This document shows, piece by piece, positions 11,669 through 24,496 of a stretch of 64,000 nucleotides of DNA. Position 1 is the first letter of the stretch; every line of letters starts with the position of its first letter. The stretch is taken from assembly GCA_907165065.1 (NCBI GenBank), contig OU015524.1, positions 29,636,795-29,700,794 of the forward strand, in the 5' to 3' direction. The notes beneath the pieces are model-generated. The model was given only the letters and a program-made list of their open reading frames with translations. It had not been told where the DNA came from and searched no databases. This DNA is from Caprimulgus europaeus. Lineage: Eukaryota; Chordata; Aves; Caprimulgiformes; Caprimulgidae. Position numbers and translations under genes: made by a program.

Positions 11669-14600
11669 CCATTGAGGATCTCATGTATCATCACCAGGCA
11701 AGAGTGATTTTTGCATTTGTAGTTAATTGTTCTGCTAGACAAATTTCTAACTGAAACCATGGCCTCAGGTAGGGGCATTGTAAGTCATTGCAAGCTTCTC
11801 TCTAAAACTGAGAAAATCTCAGGAGTGACCTCACCGGTTCCCCTCTGCCTAAGCAGTGAGTTTAGTGCTTCATCCAAAGGGTGTCCCCCAAGGTCCCCAT
11901 CCTTATCCCTCCCATATGCACAGAACAAATTGTCCTGACATGGCCTGTGGCACAGAAGATCTCAGCAGGCAGAGAACAACTTTTTACATTTCCAAAAGCT
12001 CCTGCACACAATACTTCAAAGAAGGTCAGAAATTCTTTGTCTCACCATTTCAGACTGACGGCTGTCACCACTGTGTGCTCTCCATGTAGAATCAATTAGT
12101 AATAGCCAAAGTCTCTGGTGACTCTGCAGAGACAGATTTTCTTCCTCTTCTGAAATACCGTCAAGGTTTTCTCATCAAAGGATTATGCCTATGACAAGAA
12201 AGCAATGTAATTTAATATAAGCTGAGAGGGAAATGGAAAAATCCCCCACCTGAGGCCAAGTTGTATCTGGAAACACAGTCGTATAATCCCCCAAATGATT
12301 TCTCACCTCTGCCTCAAAAAAACCCACAAAAACCCCCATCCCTTTCAAAACAGCCTTTCCAGAGCATACATGTGTAAGAGGGAGAAAATTATCTTAAGTC
12401 AATTCCATGCTCTCTAGCACAGGTAATTCCTTATTTCAGATACAGTTTTGTTATTTGTCCTGTATAGAAAGATGAAAAGTATTACGGACAGAAATAAAGT
12501 TTTCAAATCCTGTTTAGACTCCTTCTAGACCCTGTTTTCAGTTATAAATTACAAGTTAATGGATCTGTGCAGTTTACAGCAGTGAATGTCTGACCCACTG
12601 TGTCTAAAACAGGAAACAAGTTTATAAGATAAATGGCCACAAATTTGCTATTACTTGGTATATTTTTTTAGAATATACATTCTTTTGGCAGCATACCACA
12701 CTTATTGTGGGCACCCACATTTCTGTCACAAGTATTTTATTGAAGTAGCCTTTTAAAAATATGATATCATTTGTGGATGACCATAGGCTCATTGGTGTGT
12801 GTCCATTCCTTAAGTTAGCCTGCCTGATGGCTGCATCCCTTTTTCCTTTCTCCCCACTCCCCTTTTGTGGTCACATATTTTATTTACCAAACTAGTTTGC
12901 GAGAGTTGGAGGAAAGGCACTGTCTGTGCTTTCCTCACACAGAACGGATTCCAGAGACATTTTAGTACTATTCAGAAAGAGAGCTTGGCAGGCCTTCCCC
13001 GTCACGGTAATTCACATAGGCTTAAGGCTACCACTCAGACAGAAGAGAAAAACAAATGTAAGTGGAGGAACAATTTTCCTAATTGTTTACACTTTCTGTG
13101 TGAACTTATTCATGAAACATGTCGCTCTATGTTTTTTTGTATGCTCTCATAGAATAAAGCATTTTGGTAAAGAAAATAGAGGTGGTGGTTGTTGCTCTTT
13201 TCTCACGGTGTCCATGATTTCACAGACAAAGTTGCCATCTTTGCTTTCTTTGCTGATCCTGTACAGCAGGCAAAGCAGCTCAGCCTTCAGCAATGTGGAT
13301 TTGCATAAGGTTTGGGGTGACAACAGGAACAACTAGAACAAAAAGCAACCAGAAAATACTTTGGATTAAAAATCTAACCACCATCATTATAGCTCTGCCA
13401 GGAGAATTAGGGAGAAGGCAGACAGAGCCAGCAAGAGGTGAGCAGGTAACAGGGTGTTTGCCCCCACCAGGCAGAGCAGCAGAGAAGGAGGTACCACCCC
13501 ACGTGGCACCATCATAGCCTTGGACCTCTCCAGATGAAATTTCAGTTGGTAAACTGCCGAATTGGGTTTTAAATGCCTTGCTGTTCTGAGGTACTTTATG
13601 TCAGCCTTTTTTTTAAAGAGGAGAAATGATTGCCAATAATTTGGTTTTCAAAGAGAGACTTCAAATTCAAAAAAGAATAGGGGTATTCAGATCTGGATTT
13701 CAAATTCATCCAAAAGTTGTATAAATCCTGAACTGAGCCTTTAAAGAGTTGTATTAATGTTTTCCTCTATTACAAGTGGCTCCAGTTGAGAGCACCAAAA
13801 TGTCACCAAGGAAATTCTCTCAGGCATTATTTACACTTTAACTATAAGAAGAAAATACTAGAAAAACCTAATTAGAAAGTCTGAGAAAAGAAAGATTTTT
13901 TCTTTTTAATTCAATTTGCTCTCTTGATCTTTGTTGTTTCCACACCAAAATAACACTGGAGAGTGCTTTCCCAGTATGTTCCCAGAGGAATGATAGAGCT
14001 GCCTACGGTAAGGGCAAACTTTCTTGGACAGGAGACACAATTTCCTTTACAGCCTCTACAGAACTACAAAAAAGCTCTGCTGGATGCAGGAGCCACCAGC
14101 CTTATTGGCTTTCCACTCCAGGAGTAAGATGTATTCCTTCAGTCACACATTTATGTAAAAAATAATAAAACAGCACAAAAAATCACATAATGCAGCAGAT
14201 ATAAAACAGTCCTGGGGAGAAGGATAGAAACTTGAGTACAGCAGACCTGATTTAGCATCTGTGGGGTTTGTAGAATTAATAATTCCTTAGAAAATGTATG
14301 ACTGAAGAGGGCATTAAGGCCTGGTCTAAGGGATGATTCTGCCTCAGGAACAGCAGAGAAAGGAGGAGGTAGAAGCGAGATAAAAAGAAACAAAAGGGGT
14401 TACAAGACTGGCTCAATTTGAGGGCAATATGTTATTCCCATCAGACTGTTTCCACTCTGGGTTTTCATACTTGAGAGGTTGGATAAGCCTTGGACAAGCC
14501 TCTGAAATTTTAAATGCTTAGCTAAAACTGGAATTCCAAACCTTTTGAAGCTGGCCCATCACAAACACTAACATACAAACAGCTTTCACATAAATATTAG

Positions 14601-17600
14601 ATGCAAAAGACATAATTTATAAAAACATCAGTGTGCCAAAGAATACTACTGAACCTGTCCAAAGATGGTTTTTTACATGCCCCACACACTGAAAAGCAGC
14701 TAGACTAGCCCAAGGCTGCTTTTAAAAGTGTTTCACTACAGCTATCATTGCTTCATTGGATCCCCACAGTTACCTGAGAAGTGGTGTGCAAAACTCAGCA
14801 GTTTCACTTTGCATCAAATTGCGTTGGCATCTCCTTCAAACTTCACATCCTGAGATGGTAGCCTAAAAAAATCGGCAGATTTCCCCTGAGGTCTGGCTAT
14901 TAATATTTATTATTTGTATTCAGAAGCTCAGTTATGTTGTCTTTATGATAAACACATTACAAGAAAATAATTTGCCTCGGATAATGTATATTGTGGCATT
15001 CCAGTTGAGCCAAGAAGGCTACAAGAGTTCAAGGTTACTTACTAGGTCCATGTGTAATATTCATAAGGCTTCTCATTTTTCATGATATCAGCATATTTGT
15101 AAATTGCATCTGAGACATTCTTTAAACCACTCAAAACCCACGTTCCATGAAAGCACTGGCAAACACAAGTTTATAGGCACAACTTCATTTAAAAACAACA
15201 ATAACTATTGTTATCATTCAACAGAAAGATACAAGCCACACCTTCTGCATACTTTTATTATAGCACTGTCACTAGAGAAAAACTAACATAATGGTGATTA
15301 CTGTTGCATAGATCTTTAAGTTCAAGCACATTACATGGACTTTCTGACACCAAGGATTAGTCACATTGTTGTCACTTATTCATCAGTTCAGTTACTCTAT
15401 ACTTCAAGAGATTCTTCAACAGACATCAGTCAACCACTTGGAAATGCAGTCCAGGAAGCAAGAGTGATTTGGGTGGCAAAAGTAATGCAGTTACTGGGAG
15501 AAAGTTTGGGGAAATTTATTAGCAAGATCAGCAGAAGAGTGTTTCCTATAATTTGCTGACCATCAAATTAAAGGCTATTAAAAATATTGTTAAAGCTGAC
15601 TTGTAGTCTGTTTGCATGTCTTTGTATGTGTAGTTATGAAAACTGAGCTCAAAAAAACTGAGCACTCACAGTGACAGTGTGCATTTTTCCTAGACAAGTA
15701 TGGTTGAATGAATAAGATTCATGAAATTCAGATATATGCTTTCCAGAACAGCTATAACTATCCCATCTGTGCCTCTGCAGTACTAAAAAAATATTTTTAT
15801 GTTTTTAAATCTTTTGACAGTACATCTGAGCAACAGTCATTCGTAGCAACCTTAACATAGACATTATCAACCTTTAAAAGCTTGAGTCATGTAACATTCA
15901 AATGTATTCAGGTTATCTTCTGTTTGTTTGAAGGCAAACTACTATAGCTGATTTCACCTTGAAACAAGTTACTAGTGATTTTAGCTAAATAAATATGAGA
16001 TGATTTCTAAGCATGTACCTTACAAAAAGTAAGGCTCATATGCTGCAATAATGCATGACACAATGCAAGTTTGGCATCTATGTCTCTGATCTTGTAGCAA
16101 ACAAATGTGGCTTCTCATGGGGAACCAATAAAGCCTGTATGACTTGTATTTCTTTCAAGGAAATGTCAATAAATTCATTTGTCTGACCTGCTAGCCAGAA
16201 TGCTACTCATATTTTTCTCCAACTTGAGTCCTGCTTCAAGGGACAAAGGGCAACTCAAGTGTTGCTTATATCTCCTCCTCCCAAAACCAAACTTTACCTT
16301 TGGGCTCTTTCACCAAGTCGTTGTGGATGCCAAAAACCAGAGAAAAATCACAAGTGCACAGTAGTAGTAGGAATAAGTCACAAATGTAGAGGGACCCAAA
16401 GGAATGTCTGTCTTAGGGCAACTGTTAAGCAAGTCTCCTCTTAATCATATATGTATTGCAAATGCACACGAGGCTCCAGACTTCAGCAAATGGTTGAGCA
16501 AGTTTTCTTACATGACTCATTCTATTGCTATGTCTAAACCAAATCAATTTTAGCTATTTAATTTTGATGAATGTTAAGGTCATAACAACCATAAAAATAA
16601 GAAAAGCACCTGAAAACATTAACAACATGGGAAAAATATAGGGTTTAGCTAAAAATAAACAGAAGAAATTTCAAAACAAAGAGCAAGTTTATTTGTTCTT
16701 TCCCAGAAAGATTACCTTCTCTCATAAAAGGAGCTTGTTATTAAAGTTCCTTCACTTCCCCAGCAATGGTATCGTGGTTCTGTAACACTGTTAGTCTGGT
16801 CAAAGACTATGTGGGCCACAGAAACCAAGGCAATGACAGTGTTTATGAGAGCTGGAAGCAGGAAGAGGGTGAGAAAGATGAGGAGAGACAATACTAGTCA
16901 TCTACAAAATAAAGAGCTCGGCAAAAGGGCAAAATTGCTGAAGGGTAGATAGAGCTAGTAGTGCAGAAACACAGTCAACTTCTTTTTAATAAAAGGGAAA
17001 AGAGAATTGCACATGCTCAAAGAAAAGTCTTTGAAAGTACCTGACAGCCAACTCTGACTGAAGGGGAAATAGAGATTAATTTGGAGCAACTTAGGTCCAG
17101 CAAAATCTTATTCCGTTAACCCCTTTTGTTTAGTAAACTCAGTTCAAAGTGCTTTTACTGATAAAGAAATTTAGGGCCCAGTCACATAGTATCTTGCAGG
17201 ACTAGGATTTTTTCTTGTGGGCTCTGCTGCTGAGTGTTTTAGCTGGCTAAAGCCATTGTAGCTGAAACTGCTGAAGTACATCTATCCTACACTTTATATT
17301 TTCTCCTGTTCTTAGTTTTAAGTCATTGCTGGAGTTCCACACAGGAGGTCACAATTTGGGCATCAAATATGATATTTTCCATCCACCAGCTAGAACCTAA
17401 CAAACATTGCCTTAAATAAATTTGTGCCCATGCCAAATTCAAAATTAACTTCCCCAGCCAAGTTAGGGTTGGTGGGACTGGGCCAAGGGGCCCACAACTC
17501 TGCTGTTGAGCTAATGGAGCAACCTCAAGCTGCCAATCCAACAAGGGAGACTTTTTTATTTAACATATACATTACACAATTTGTGCAATATTTTCCACAT

Positions 17601-17954
17601 TCAATGAGAAGACTTTATTTATAAGCTGCTTGTGTTGAAATGGTCTCTTATTACAAGGAAGCAGCAAGCCAGGTTGAGCCTGGAAATGAATTCTCATTTT
17701 CTCCTTCACTGCAACATTCAGTGACATGTTGCTCATTCCCTCCAAAAATATTTTGCAGAGGATTTTGTCCATTTACTGAACATACAGACTCTAGAATAAT
17801 GACATATATTCCCAAACTGCTTAATCTTATTCAGCCTTCATTACTTATTGGAAGAGTCAGTGAGATACTGAGTTAAAGGAACTGTACCTACCTCCAGGAA
17901 GAGTACCTATAGTGAAGACACAGTTTCGTTTTCAGGCAGAAATCTGTCTTTTGT
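11669..17954. other. Non-coding block, no gene recognised
   Basis: About 6.3 kb with stops in all frames and no recognisable family. One plus-strand stretch, 12943-13012, is open and lies between a good acceptor-like sequence (pyrimidine tract ending CACACAG) and GT-containing donor-like sites, but nothing connects it to a gene. The rest is AT-rich filler with short A and T runs. Confidence 0.55.
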
Positions 17955-18152
17955 CAGGAAGTAATTTAAGCCAAACAATAAGAAATACCAAGATAATGAT
18001 GTTGGGAAATACGTTTCTCGGTAAGACATATATATTTAACTCAAAGCTGGTGGATGATGCCTCTGTGGGATCAGGATTCACAATTCAGAATATTCCCTTG
18101 GGGTTTGTTACCCAAGAACATCTTTTGGATGTCTTAGATGTAGCAAAAGTAC
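17955..18152 (+). repeat. Left arm of a 198-bp inverted repeat
   Basis: This 198-bp segment recurs in reverse complement at 18573-18770. By hand alignment there are five mismatches (one near the outer end, a cluster of three in the middle, one further in) and no gaps, about 97.5% identity. It begins CAGGAAGTAATTTA and ends AGCAAAAGTAC, and similarity stops at the same base on both arms. Read on the plus strand the arm is open for all 66 codons, containing MMLGNTFLGKTYIFNSKLV, which I do not recognise. Four of the five differences would change an amino acid, so there is no sign of purifying selection since duplication. It could be a local inverted duplication, a foldback element or an assembly artefact. 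Confidence 0.95.
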
Positions 18153-18572
18153 ATCAGTTTCAGATGGTTTGAAATTTTTGGAGACAGGTTTTATATATAA
18201 CTTTAAATCTTTTCTATTAATTCAAAATTGAGTTAATTACTTTAAAGTTTGAAAGAATGGGCCAAATCTTCACATCTATGCTGACTGCAATATGAATTGA
18301 TACTTAGACAAAGAAAAAAAAAAAAGATGTCCATATTTCTGTCTTCATTCATGGGCCCAGGATGCTTTCGTTGAAAATTCCCACTTCCAGATTCACCTGT
18401 GATGTCAGTCAAATTTCTTATCATATAGGATGCTATTTGATATTAAAAAAAAAAGTCAGAGAATGTACAAAGTTCTCATTATGCTGTGTTTTATTATGCA
18501 AGCCTTTAGGATATCCAGCATATAGATAATGAAAATGACCATTCAGTTTCTACGTCCTTGGTCTCATGTCAA
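18153..18572. other. Spacer between the inverted-repeat arms
   Basis: 420 bp of AT-rich sequence with no open frame of note and two A-runs (about 18309-18326 and 18444-18454). Neither edge repeats the other, so the inverted repeat is not a simple perfect palindrome with a deleted centre. If transcribed through, it would form the loop of a 198-bp hairpin. Confidence 0.7.
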
Positions 18573-18770
18573 GTACTTTTGCTACATCTAAGACATCCAA
18601 AAGATGTTCTTGGGTAACAAATCCCAAGGGAATATTCTGAATTGTGAATCCTGATCCCACAGAGGCATCATCTACCAGCTTTGAGTTAAATATATATGAG
18701 TTACTGAGAAACGTATTTCCCAACATCATTATCTTGGTATTTCTTATTGTTTGGCCTAAATTACTTCCTG
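18573..18770 (-). repeat. Right arm of the 198-bp inverted repeat
   Basis: Reverse complement of 17955-18152, same length, five mismatches. On the minus strand it starts CAGGAAGTAATTTAGGCC and ends AGCAAAAGTAC. The same 66-codon frame is open here; at the central mismatch cluster the residues differ (G-K-T in the left arm, S-N-S here). Flanks beyond both ends are unrelated to those of the left arm except for weak, possibly chance similarity upstream. See the left arm for interpretation. Confidence 0.95.
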
Positions 18771-20029
18771 CTTGGAGAGTACTCATAGAACCACTGGTGG
18801 CTGTGAAACCTATTTTGGATATCTGCCTTTACTCATGTACTCTATGAGGAATTAATGGTGTGATTACATAAACCAGTACATTGTCCTGTGGAGATAACAG
18901 AGATATCTCTGAACAAGCCAGTTGTGCTGCAAGTAACATGACCAATTCAGGCTGCTAGCCCTAACTCAAGCTCTGGTACAACCCTTTCCACTCCAGGAGA
19001 GACCAGATTCCACCCTGCTAGTTGCAACAGATGTTTGTCTAACAGAAGATGTGCATTAACCTAGGCAACCAGTACATAATTATTCAAATGCCCTATAAAT
19101 TAGCACTTCCGTTAAAAGCTCTCTCTCTCTCTCTGATCAGGGAAGAGTGGCTAATTAGGAAAGAGGATTAATTAATAACCATGGACGCATTTGAAATAGG
19201 CCTACAGAGGAAAGACAGTCTCTGTCTACACCAAACAAAAAAAGAAAAATCACATTGTAGGCACTTAAAGTTAGGAAGGTGTCACAAGAATTTTAAAATG
19301 AAAGGCTATGGAAAGACCAAAAAGATTGGAATGACTGATCCTCTCCTGGGAAAGTAATAAAAACTCTCCTTTGAAAAAACACATTTGGTAGGAAATAAAT
19401 TAAAAAATGATAGGAAACAATGACATCTCAATAGCAGCTTCAGTAATAAAGTTCCATTTATGTAGTGCACACCAAAATAGACAAGAAGACCACAAGTAAA
19501 TACTTCCATACAAATGCTAGAAGTCTAACAGCCTGCAAAGACTGACCCCGAATGTCTGGGTTTAAACGTTGACAGAAAGGGTTTTAGGCTTTCTTGGTAC
19601 TTGGTAAAAGAGAGTATGACAACCATATCAATCTGTCAGTGGTGACATGCAAGTGAGACCAGAGCCACTGGATGGACAGAAAACACACAGAAAGTAGGCA
19701 ATTTGATGGTCTCAGATAGATGGACAATTGTAATTTCCTGCAGTAACTACATTCTTGAAGCAAATGGTCAAAGAACTTAAAAAAAGAATAAACTGTTGAT
19801 TGATTAATTTCTGAACCCAGCAGAGGTTCTGATTCAAAATGCTACTTTTGAAAATTCAGAGCATGGTACCTCCTTTGAGGACTTAAAAAACCAAAACCAA
19901 AAATTTCACCCTGGAATAAGAAATTGATAGGTTAGACAAAAAGAAGTAAAAAAAAAAAAAATCAATGCAAGTTACTCATGTTTAAAGACAGCATTGTAAA
20001 AATATATGGCTGGCTGGAGATTTTGAATG
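18771..20029. other. Non-coding block with a short CT microsatellite
   Basis: No gene recognised. A (CT)8 run lies at 19119-19134. The 3' half may contain further decayed 5' parts of the LINE relic that becomes recognisable after about 20030. Confidence 0.5.
19119..19134 (+). repeat. (CT)8 microsatellite
   Basis: Eight CT dinucleotides in a row, followed by GATCAG. Confidence 0.9.
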
Positions 20030-20900
20030 AAGTGAAATAAAAGATGGTAGAGCTAAACACTAGAGTTAAGTGGAATATTAGAAATAAGGAGGCATGCTTC
20101 AAAATGTGGAGATCACATACAATGGAGAAAACCAGAAAAACAGTATAAATTAAAGCACATCAAAAGTAAAACTAGAGTAAGAAAGGACAAGGGTGACTTT
20201 GAGAAAAAACTTTCTAAATAAGTAAAAACTAAGAATAAAAAATCTTTCACAAAAGCATCACAAGTAGAAAGCCTGCCAGAGAGCCTTTAGGGCTGATAGA
20301 TGATCACAGCCTAATAGGAATACTTGCAGAAGAGACAGTTAGAGCAAAAGAGCTGCTTCTCTCTGATTCATTACTGAGGAACCTATAGAGGATCCTTTCT
20401 ATTCAGGGGAATGAGCCGGAAGAACTGTCTCAAACTGAAAAGTCAGAAGAAAAGGTCTTAGAATAAATCACTAAAACAGTAACAAATTGGCCGGAGGAGG
20501 TGACATTTGCTCAGGAGTCCTAAAGAAACTCAGCTATGAAATTCTTAACTATTAGTTGGTAGAACTTACTGCTTGAATCTCTGTCAGTACCATAGTGAGG
20601 GAAGATAGCAAACATGACACTGCTTTTCAGAGTAGGCAGATGAGTAGCTTGGGAAAATACAGATCAGGAAGTCTGACTTGTTTATCAGGTAAATTGGTAG
20701 CAACCAATTTGGGCTGCTCGCAAACAGTTGCATATATATGTTGTTTAACTGGGAGGTCAGTCTAGGTCCCTTTGGCAGAGGGAAGCAATGCAGCACAGCT
20801 TTGTCCAGATTCTTTGAAAGAATAAATGAGCTGGAACCTATGTTATCTGACTTATGTTTAATAATTATTTGGAAAAGGAAGTAAATAATGACTTTATAAA
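20030..20900 (+). mobile_element. Ancient LINE relic (CR1/L3 class), ORF2 middle part
   Basis: A strongly decayed sense copy of the ORF2 region just before and into the reverse-transcriptase domain of a CR1/L3-type LINE, as I recall it from sauropsid genomes. Landmarks in the expected order: a purine-rich stretch (20101-20210), the linker AGAAAGCCTGCCAGAGAGCC at about 20267, GAAGAACTGTCTCAAACTGA at about 20420, a remnant of the GVLKELKYEI-type helix in AGGAGTCCTAAAGAAACTCA at about 20513, and the N-Y-R-P-V-S-L-T motif region. The last is still readable as LGKYRSGSLTCLSGKLV at 20649-20699 where the family has roughly GNYRPVSLTSxPGKL. Many stops and indels are present. It is far older than the three CR1 3' fragments. 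Edges are uncertain by 100 bp or more; the assignment rests on memory of the family, not a search. Confidence 0.6.
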
Positions 20901-21015
20901 TTCTGGTGATGATAAAAACTGAGAGATTGTAAAGAACTGAAGAAAACCTGGGTAATAAAATGACAGCTAACATTCAAAATTAATAAGTGCAAATAAACCC
21001 ATGCACAGGGAAAAA

Positions 21016-21370
21016 TATAGAATCATAGAATTGTTTTAGTTAGAAAATACCTTTAAGATCATCAAGTCCAACCGTTAACCTAGTACTGCCAAGTCCACCA
21101 CTAAACCATGTCCCTAAGCACCACATCTACACGTCTTATAAATACCTTCAGGGATAGTGACCCCACCACTTCCCAGGGCAGCCTGTTCCAATGCTTGACA
21201 ACCCATTTGGTGAAGAAATTTTTCGCAATATCCAATCTAAACCTCCCCTGGTGCTTGAGGCCATTTCCTCTTGTCCTATTGCTTGTTACTTGGGAGAAGA
21301 GACCAACACCCACCTCACTACAACCTCCTTTCCTTTAGTTGTTGAGAGCAACAACGTGTCTCCTCAGAGG
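21016..21370 (-). mobile_element. CR1 3' fragment, antisense
   Basis: A 5'-truncated CR1 in minus orientation. Its 3' end is at 21016-21031, where the plus strand reads ATAGAATCATAGAATT, the complement of the CR1 terminal octamers. Going up in coordinate the minus strand retains the short 3' UTR, the phrase for 'dominant 3' coding end' ([11 protein letters not shown] in one frame, from the cassette containing GGACATGGTTTAGTGG), and the last ORF2 residues around [19 protein letters not shown]. Similarity ends near 21370 at CTCCTCAGAGG. It resembles the CR1 type widespread in neoavian birds. Short, dead, and lying about 120 bp downstream of the old LINE relic on the other strand. Confidence 0.95.
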
Positions 21371-24199
21371 TGAATTATTTCTGGATTTGCCTTATTCACA
21401 ACATTAGGCTTTGGCTAGATCCAGTACAGATGGATCATCCTCTCTGTTTAGGTTCCTTCGCTACTGCCATGCAGACAGTCTCTCTCCCAGTCAAACAGGC
21501 ATCTCAAGTACAATGGACCCAGTGTATCAGAGCTTCCACTCCCATAAGGGAAAATATAGCTGAATACAATACCAATACAATTACAAGAAAAGGTTTTCAG
21601 ATGTTTTTCTGAAATAGTTCTGAAATGCTGGTGCTGCCTCTCAAGACACAGTGCTACATTCCAACAGTGGAAGCCAGGGGAGCTCAGCTAGAAAAAGCAG
21701 AAAGATCAAGTTGTGTTATATTTATTGCAGCCCACACAAGAGCAGCAAATAAAAGACCCAGCAAAGTAATGGCAAACTATAACTGAACTTCAAGTTCTAG
21801 TGACACAGCTGGGTAATTGGTTCCCTGCTTTTATGCATACCTCTCTTTATACATCCTTCATTCGTTTCTCAAAATGGTTTTCCATTTTCATATGGAGCCA
21901 TTAAGCTAAGAATACAGAATAAATTATTTGTAATATAATGAAATTAAGTTTTTTACACATGGACAATAGGGGGTTTTAAATTCATACTGCACTTCAAGCA
22001 TGAGTTATTTACACTGGGAAAATCTTTTCAAACTTCAGACAGAAAAGTGAGATTCATTATAGATTGTGCAAAAGCTACCAACTCATATACATGACATCAA
22101 GTAATATATTACAGACGTGAAGCCTTTCACATTTTACCAAATGTCATAAGGTTTGCAGTTCCCACATTGTGTTTTAGCATTTGTGCCAAAATTGCCAACA
22201 AAGAACGTGTCTTTAACTTCTCTGACCCTATTGTGTCAAAAACATCTCTCATGCACCCCATACTGTATCTTTTAGACCTACTCAGTGTTCATATCTGAAA
22301 TTTCAGAAACGCTTAATAGGAAAACCTCAGAACATACAATACAGCTTCCTTACTCACATCTGGAATCATACATCAAAAATCATGCCTATGAACAAATGTT
22401 ATGGAATGTATTTCTTACAAAATTAATGAAAGAACTACTACTATTTCCCAACAAAATAAGCTGGATATTGTAAATGTGTAAAAAAGAAGTAACTGAGCTG
22501 ATAAAAATTAAATTACATTTGCCATTTAACTCTGACAGTCCTTAAATACCTACCAAGAAGAAAAGACAGAGCTCATTAATTCTAGGAGCAAAATTTTAAC
22601 TTCATATTGAGTAGTGTATCATTCACTGCATAAAATTATTTTCTATTTTGATCCTGATTTGCAGTTTCCCTTATACATTTTTCTCTTTCTTTAGTAGGCT
22701 TGATTAAAAATATATGATTACTCCAAAGCATACATGTAAAAGTTCACTAATTCTTATCCTGTATCTCATCTCAACAAAATCGAATATTGAACAAGTGCTT
22801 CCCTCACCAGTTAATTAGTGCTGCGTATTCTTATTCATATCTTCTTTTACCAACTTTATGGCTGCCTGAGGAAGAAGACTACTGATTATGAAGTAGAAAA
22901 GACACTCCTTTAGGCAGACACTTCTACTGTGATGGATCCTCCAAAGGTGGCTTCTTCTCAATAAAAGTATGTATCAATACAAAAACTCCTTTGAGAAGGT
23001 ATATCCTTTCCTTTAATTCACAGGATAGCTGTGAAAAAGGCATAGGAATGAGGGATACTAGCTGAAGTTTATACGGTGCTTTATAGGTGAATGCACCAAT
23101 TGTTATGGTCACCATGTAATTAAGTGATCAATTTGTGTACATTTTTCAAATGCAATGTTAATCATGATAGTACTTGGTTTTGTTTGTGTCAAAATAGCAG
23201 TTTTATAATTTTTAAAAAAACAAATTTGTGTTCTCATTGAGTCACTGCTGTCTTTTCTCCCATAAGAAAGGATGTGGGGAGTGGGTATTTTTTTTGTATT
23301 TTTTTCTCCCAGCTTGAACTTCAAACATCTACTTCAATCACTTAGACTGAGTCACAGTTCCTATGTTCACGTTCAGACAGGTTCCTCAGTTGTTGATCTG
23401 ATTGAAAACTATTTTTCCAAAGACCTCAGGCTGTCCTGTCTTGAATTTATTAACCTGGGCTATAGCCAGCTATAAAAATCTATAAATAATGAAGTCCCAT
23501 TCCCTTCTCTCAAGCCTTTAGAGCATCTAAATGATCTGCCTTAAAGACTGCTCAACTAACAATCAAAACTTTAGTCAGTTTATGAGAAAAAGCCAGTAAA
23601 TCTCACCATTTTGCAAATCAAAAAAAAGAAATCATGATAAAGTCAGCAAAAAACTATTTATAAACTAAGCACTAACCAGACTGGACAAGACAGGGAGGAG
23701 CTAAAAAAAAAAATAAGCCCTCTTCTTATGCAAGTGTACGTGTCTGAATAAACTCCTCAGGCAATGAGGTGGGTTGAAACATGCTGAAAGAAATAAGGGT
23801 ATCAAGGTTCTTGGTGGGGACAGCATCAGAACTATGGCAGAACCTGGATATCTTGGCATAACACTGTGATCATCTAAACCCAATATCCCCAAAGTGTTGT
23901 TGGTACTGACACATAGGTTCTTCCAAAGTTAATTGAACCACAGGGAACACCCAATAGGCAAAGGAATCTCTCCACAGTTACACCAAAGAAAAGAGAGTAT
24001 GCTGAAGAAGCATTGTTTGCAAAAGTAAACATGTTGGAAACGGTTCTCTTTTATTGTTGAGAATGACCTTTCACCAACAAAGGATGCACAGAAGAGTAAG
24101 GGATTTGGCATAAGTTGGCAGTTCTGCTTGCATCTCCCTAGGCAGGCATATTGAAATGCAAGCTTATTAACACTTAATAAACTTAGGAAACACTTAAGA
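21371..24199. other. Non-coding block, no gene recognised
   Basis: About 2.8 kb, AT-rich, with stops in every frame. No motif, repeat or RNA gene that I can name. An A9-10 run lies near 23703. Confidence 0.55.
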
Positions 24200-24496
24200 A
24201 GGACTTTTTACAAGGGCAGGGAGTGATAGAACAAGGGGTAATGGCTTCAAACTGGAAGCAGGTAGGATTGGATTAGATATTAGGAAGAAATTCTTCACTG
24301 TGAGGGTGGTGAGACACTGGCACAGGTTGTCCAGAGGAGCTGTGGATGCCCCCTCCCTGGAAGTGTTCAAGGCCAGGCTGGATGGAGCTTTGAGCAACCT
24401 GGTCTAGTGGAAGGTGTCCCTGCCTATGGCAGGGGAGTTGGAACTAGATGATCTTTAAGGTCCCTTCCAACCCAAACCATTCTGTGATTCTATGAA
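24200..24496 (+). mobile_element. CR1 3' fragment, sense
   Basis: A 5'-truncated CR1 of about 297 bp. It opens at GGACTTTTTACAAGGGCAGG, a common CR1 truncation region, and passes through the ORF2 tail coding a degraded NGFKLEAGRIGLDIRKKFF-like run. It then has the 3' UTR with CAACCTGGTCTAGTGGAAGG and ends at 24478-24496 in ATTCTGTGATTCTATGAA, the terminal octamers. It differs in its 3' UTR from the copy at 21016-21370, so it belongs to another CR1 subfamily. No coding capacity remains. Confidence 0.95.

Noticed and set aside
12943-13012. Plus-strand stretch after a good acceptor (TTTCCTCACACAG)
   Set aside because: Donor choice is ambiguous, there is no neighbouring exon, and the peptide is not recognised; chance splice-like pairs are expected at this frequency.
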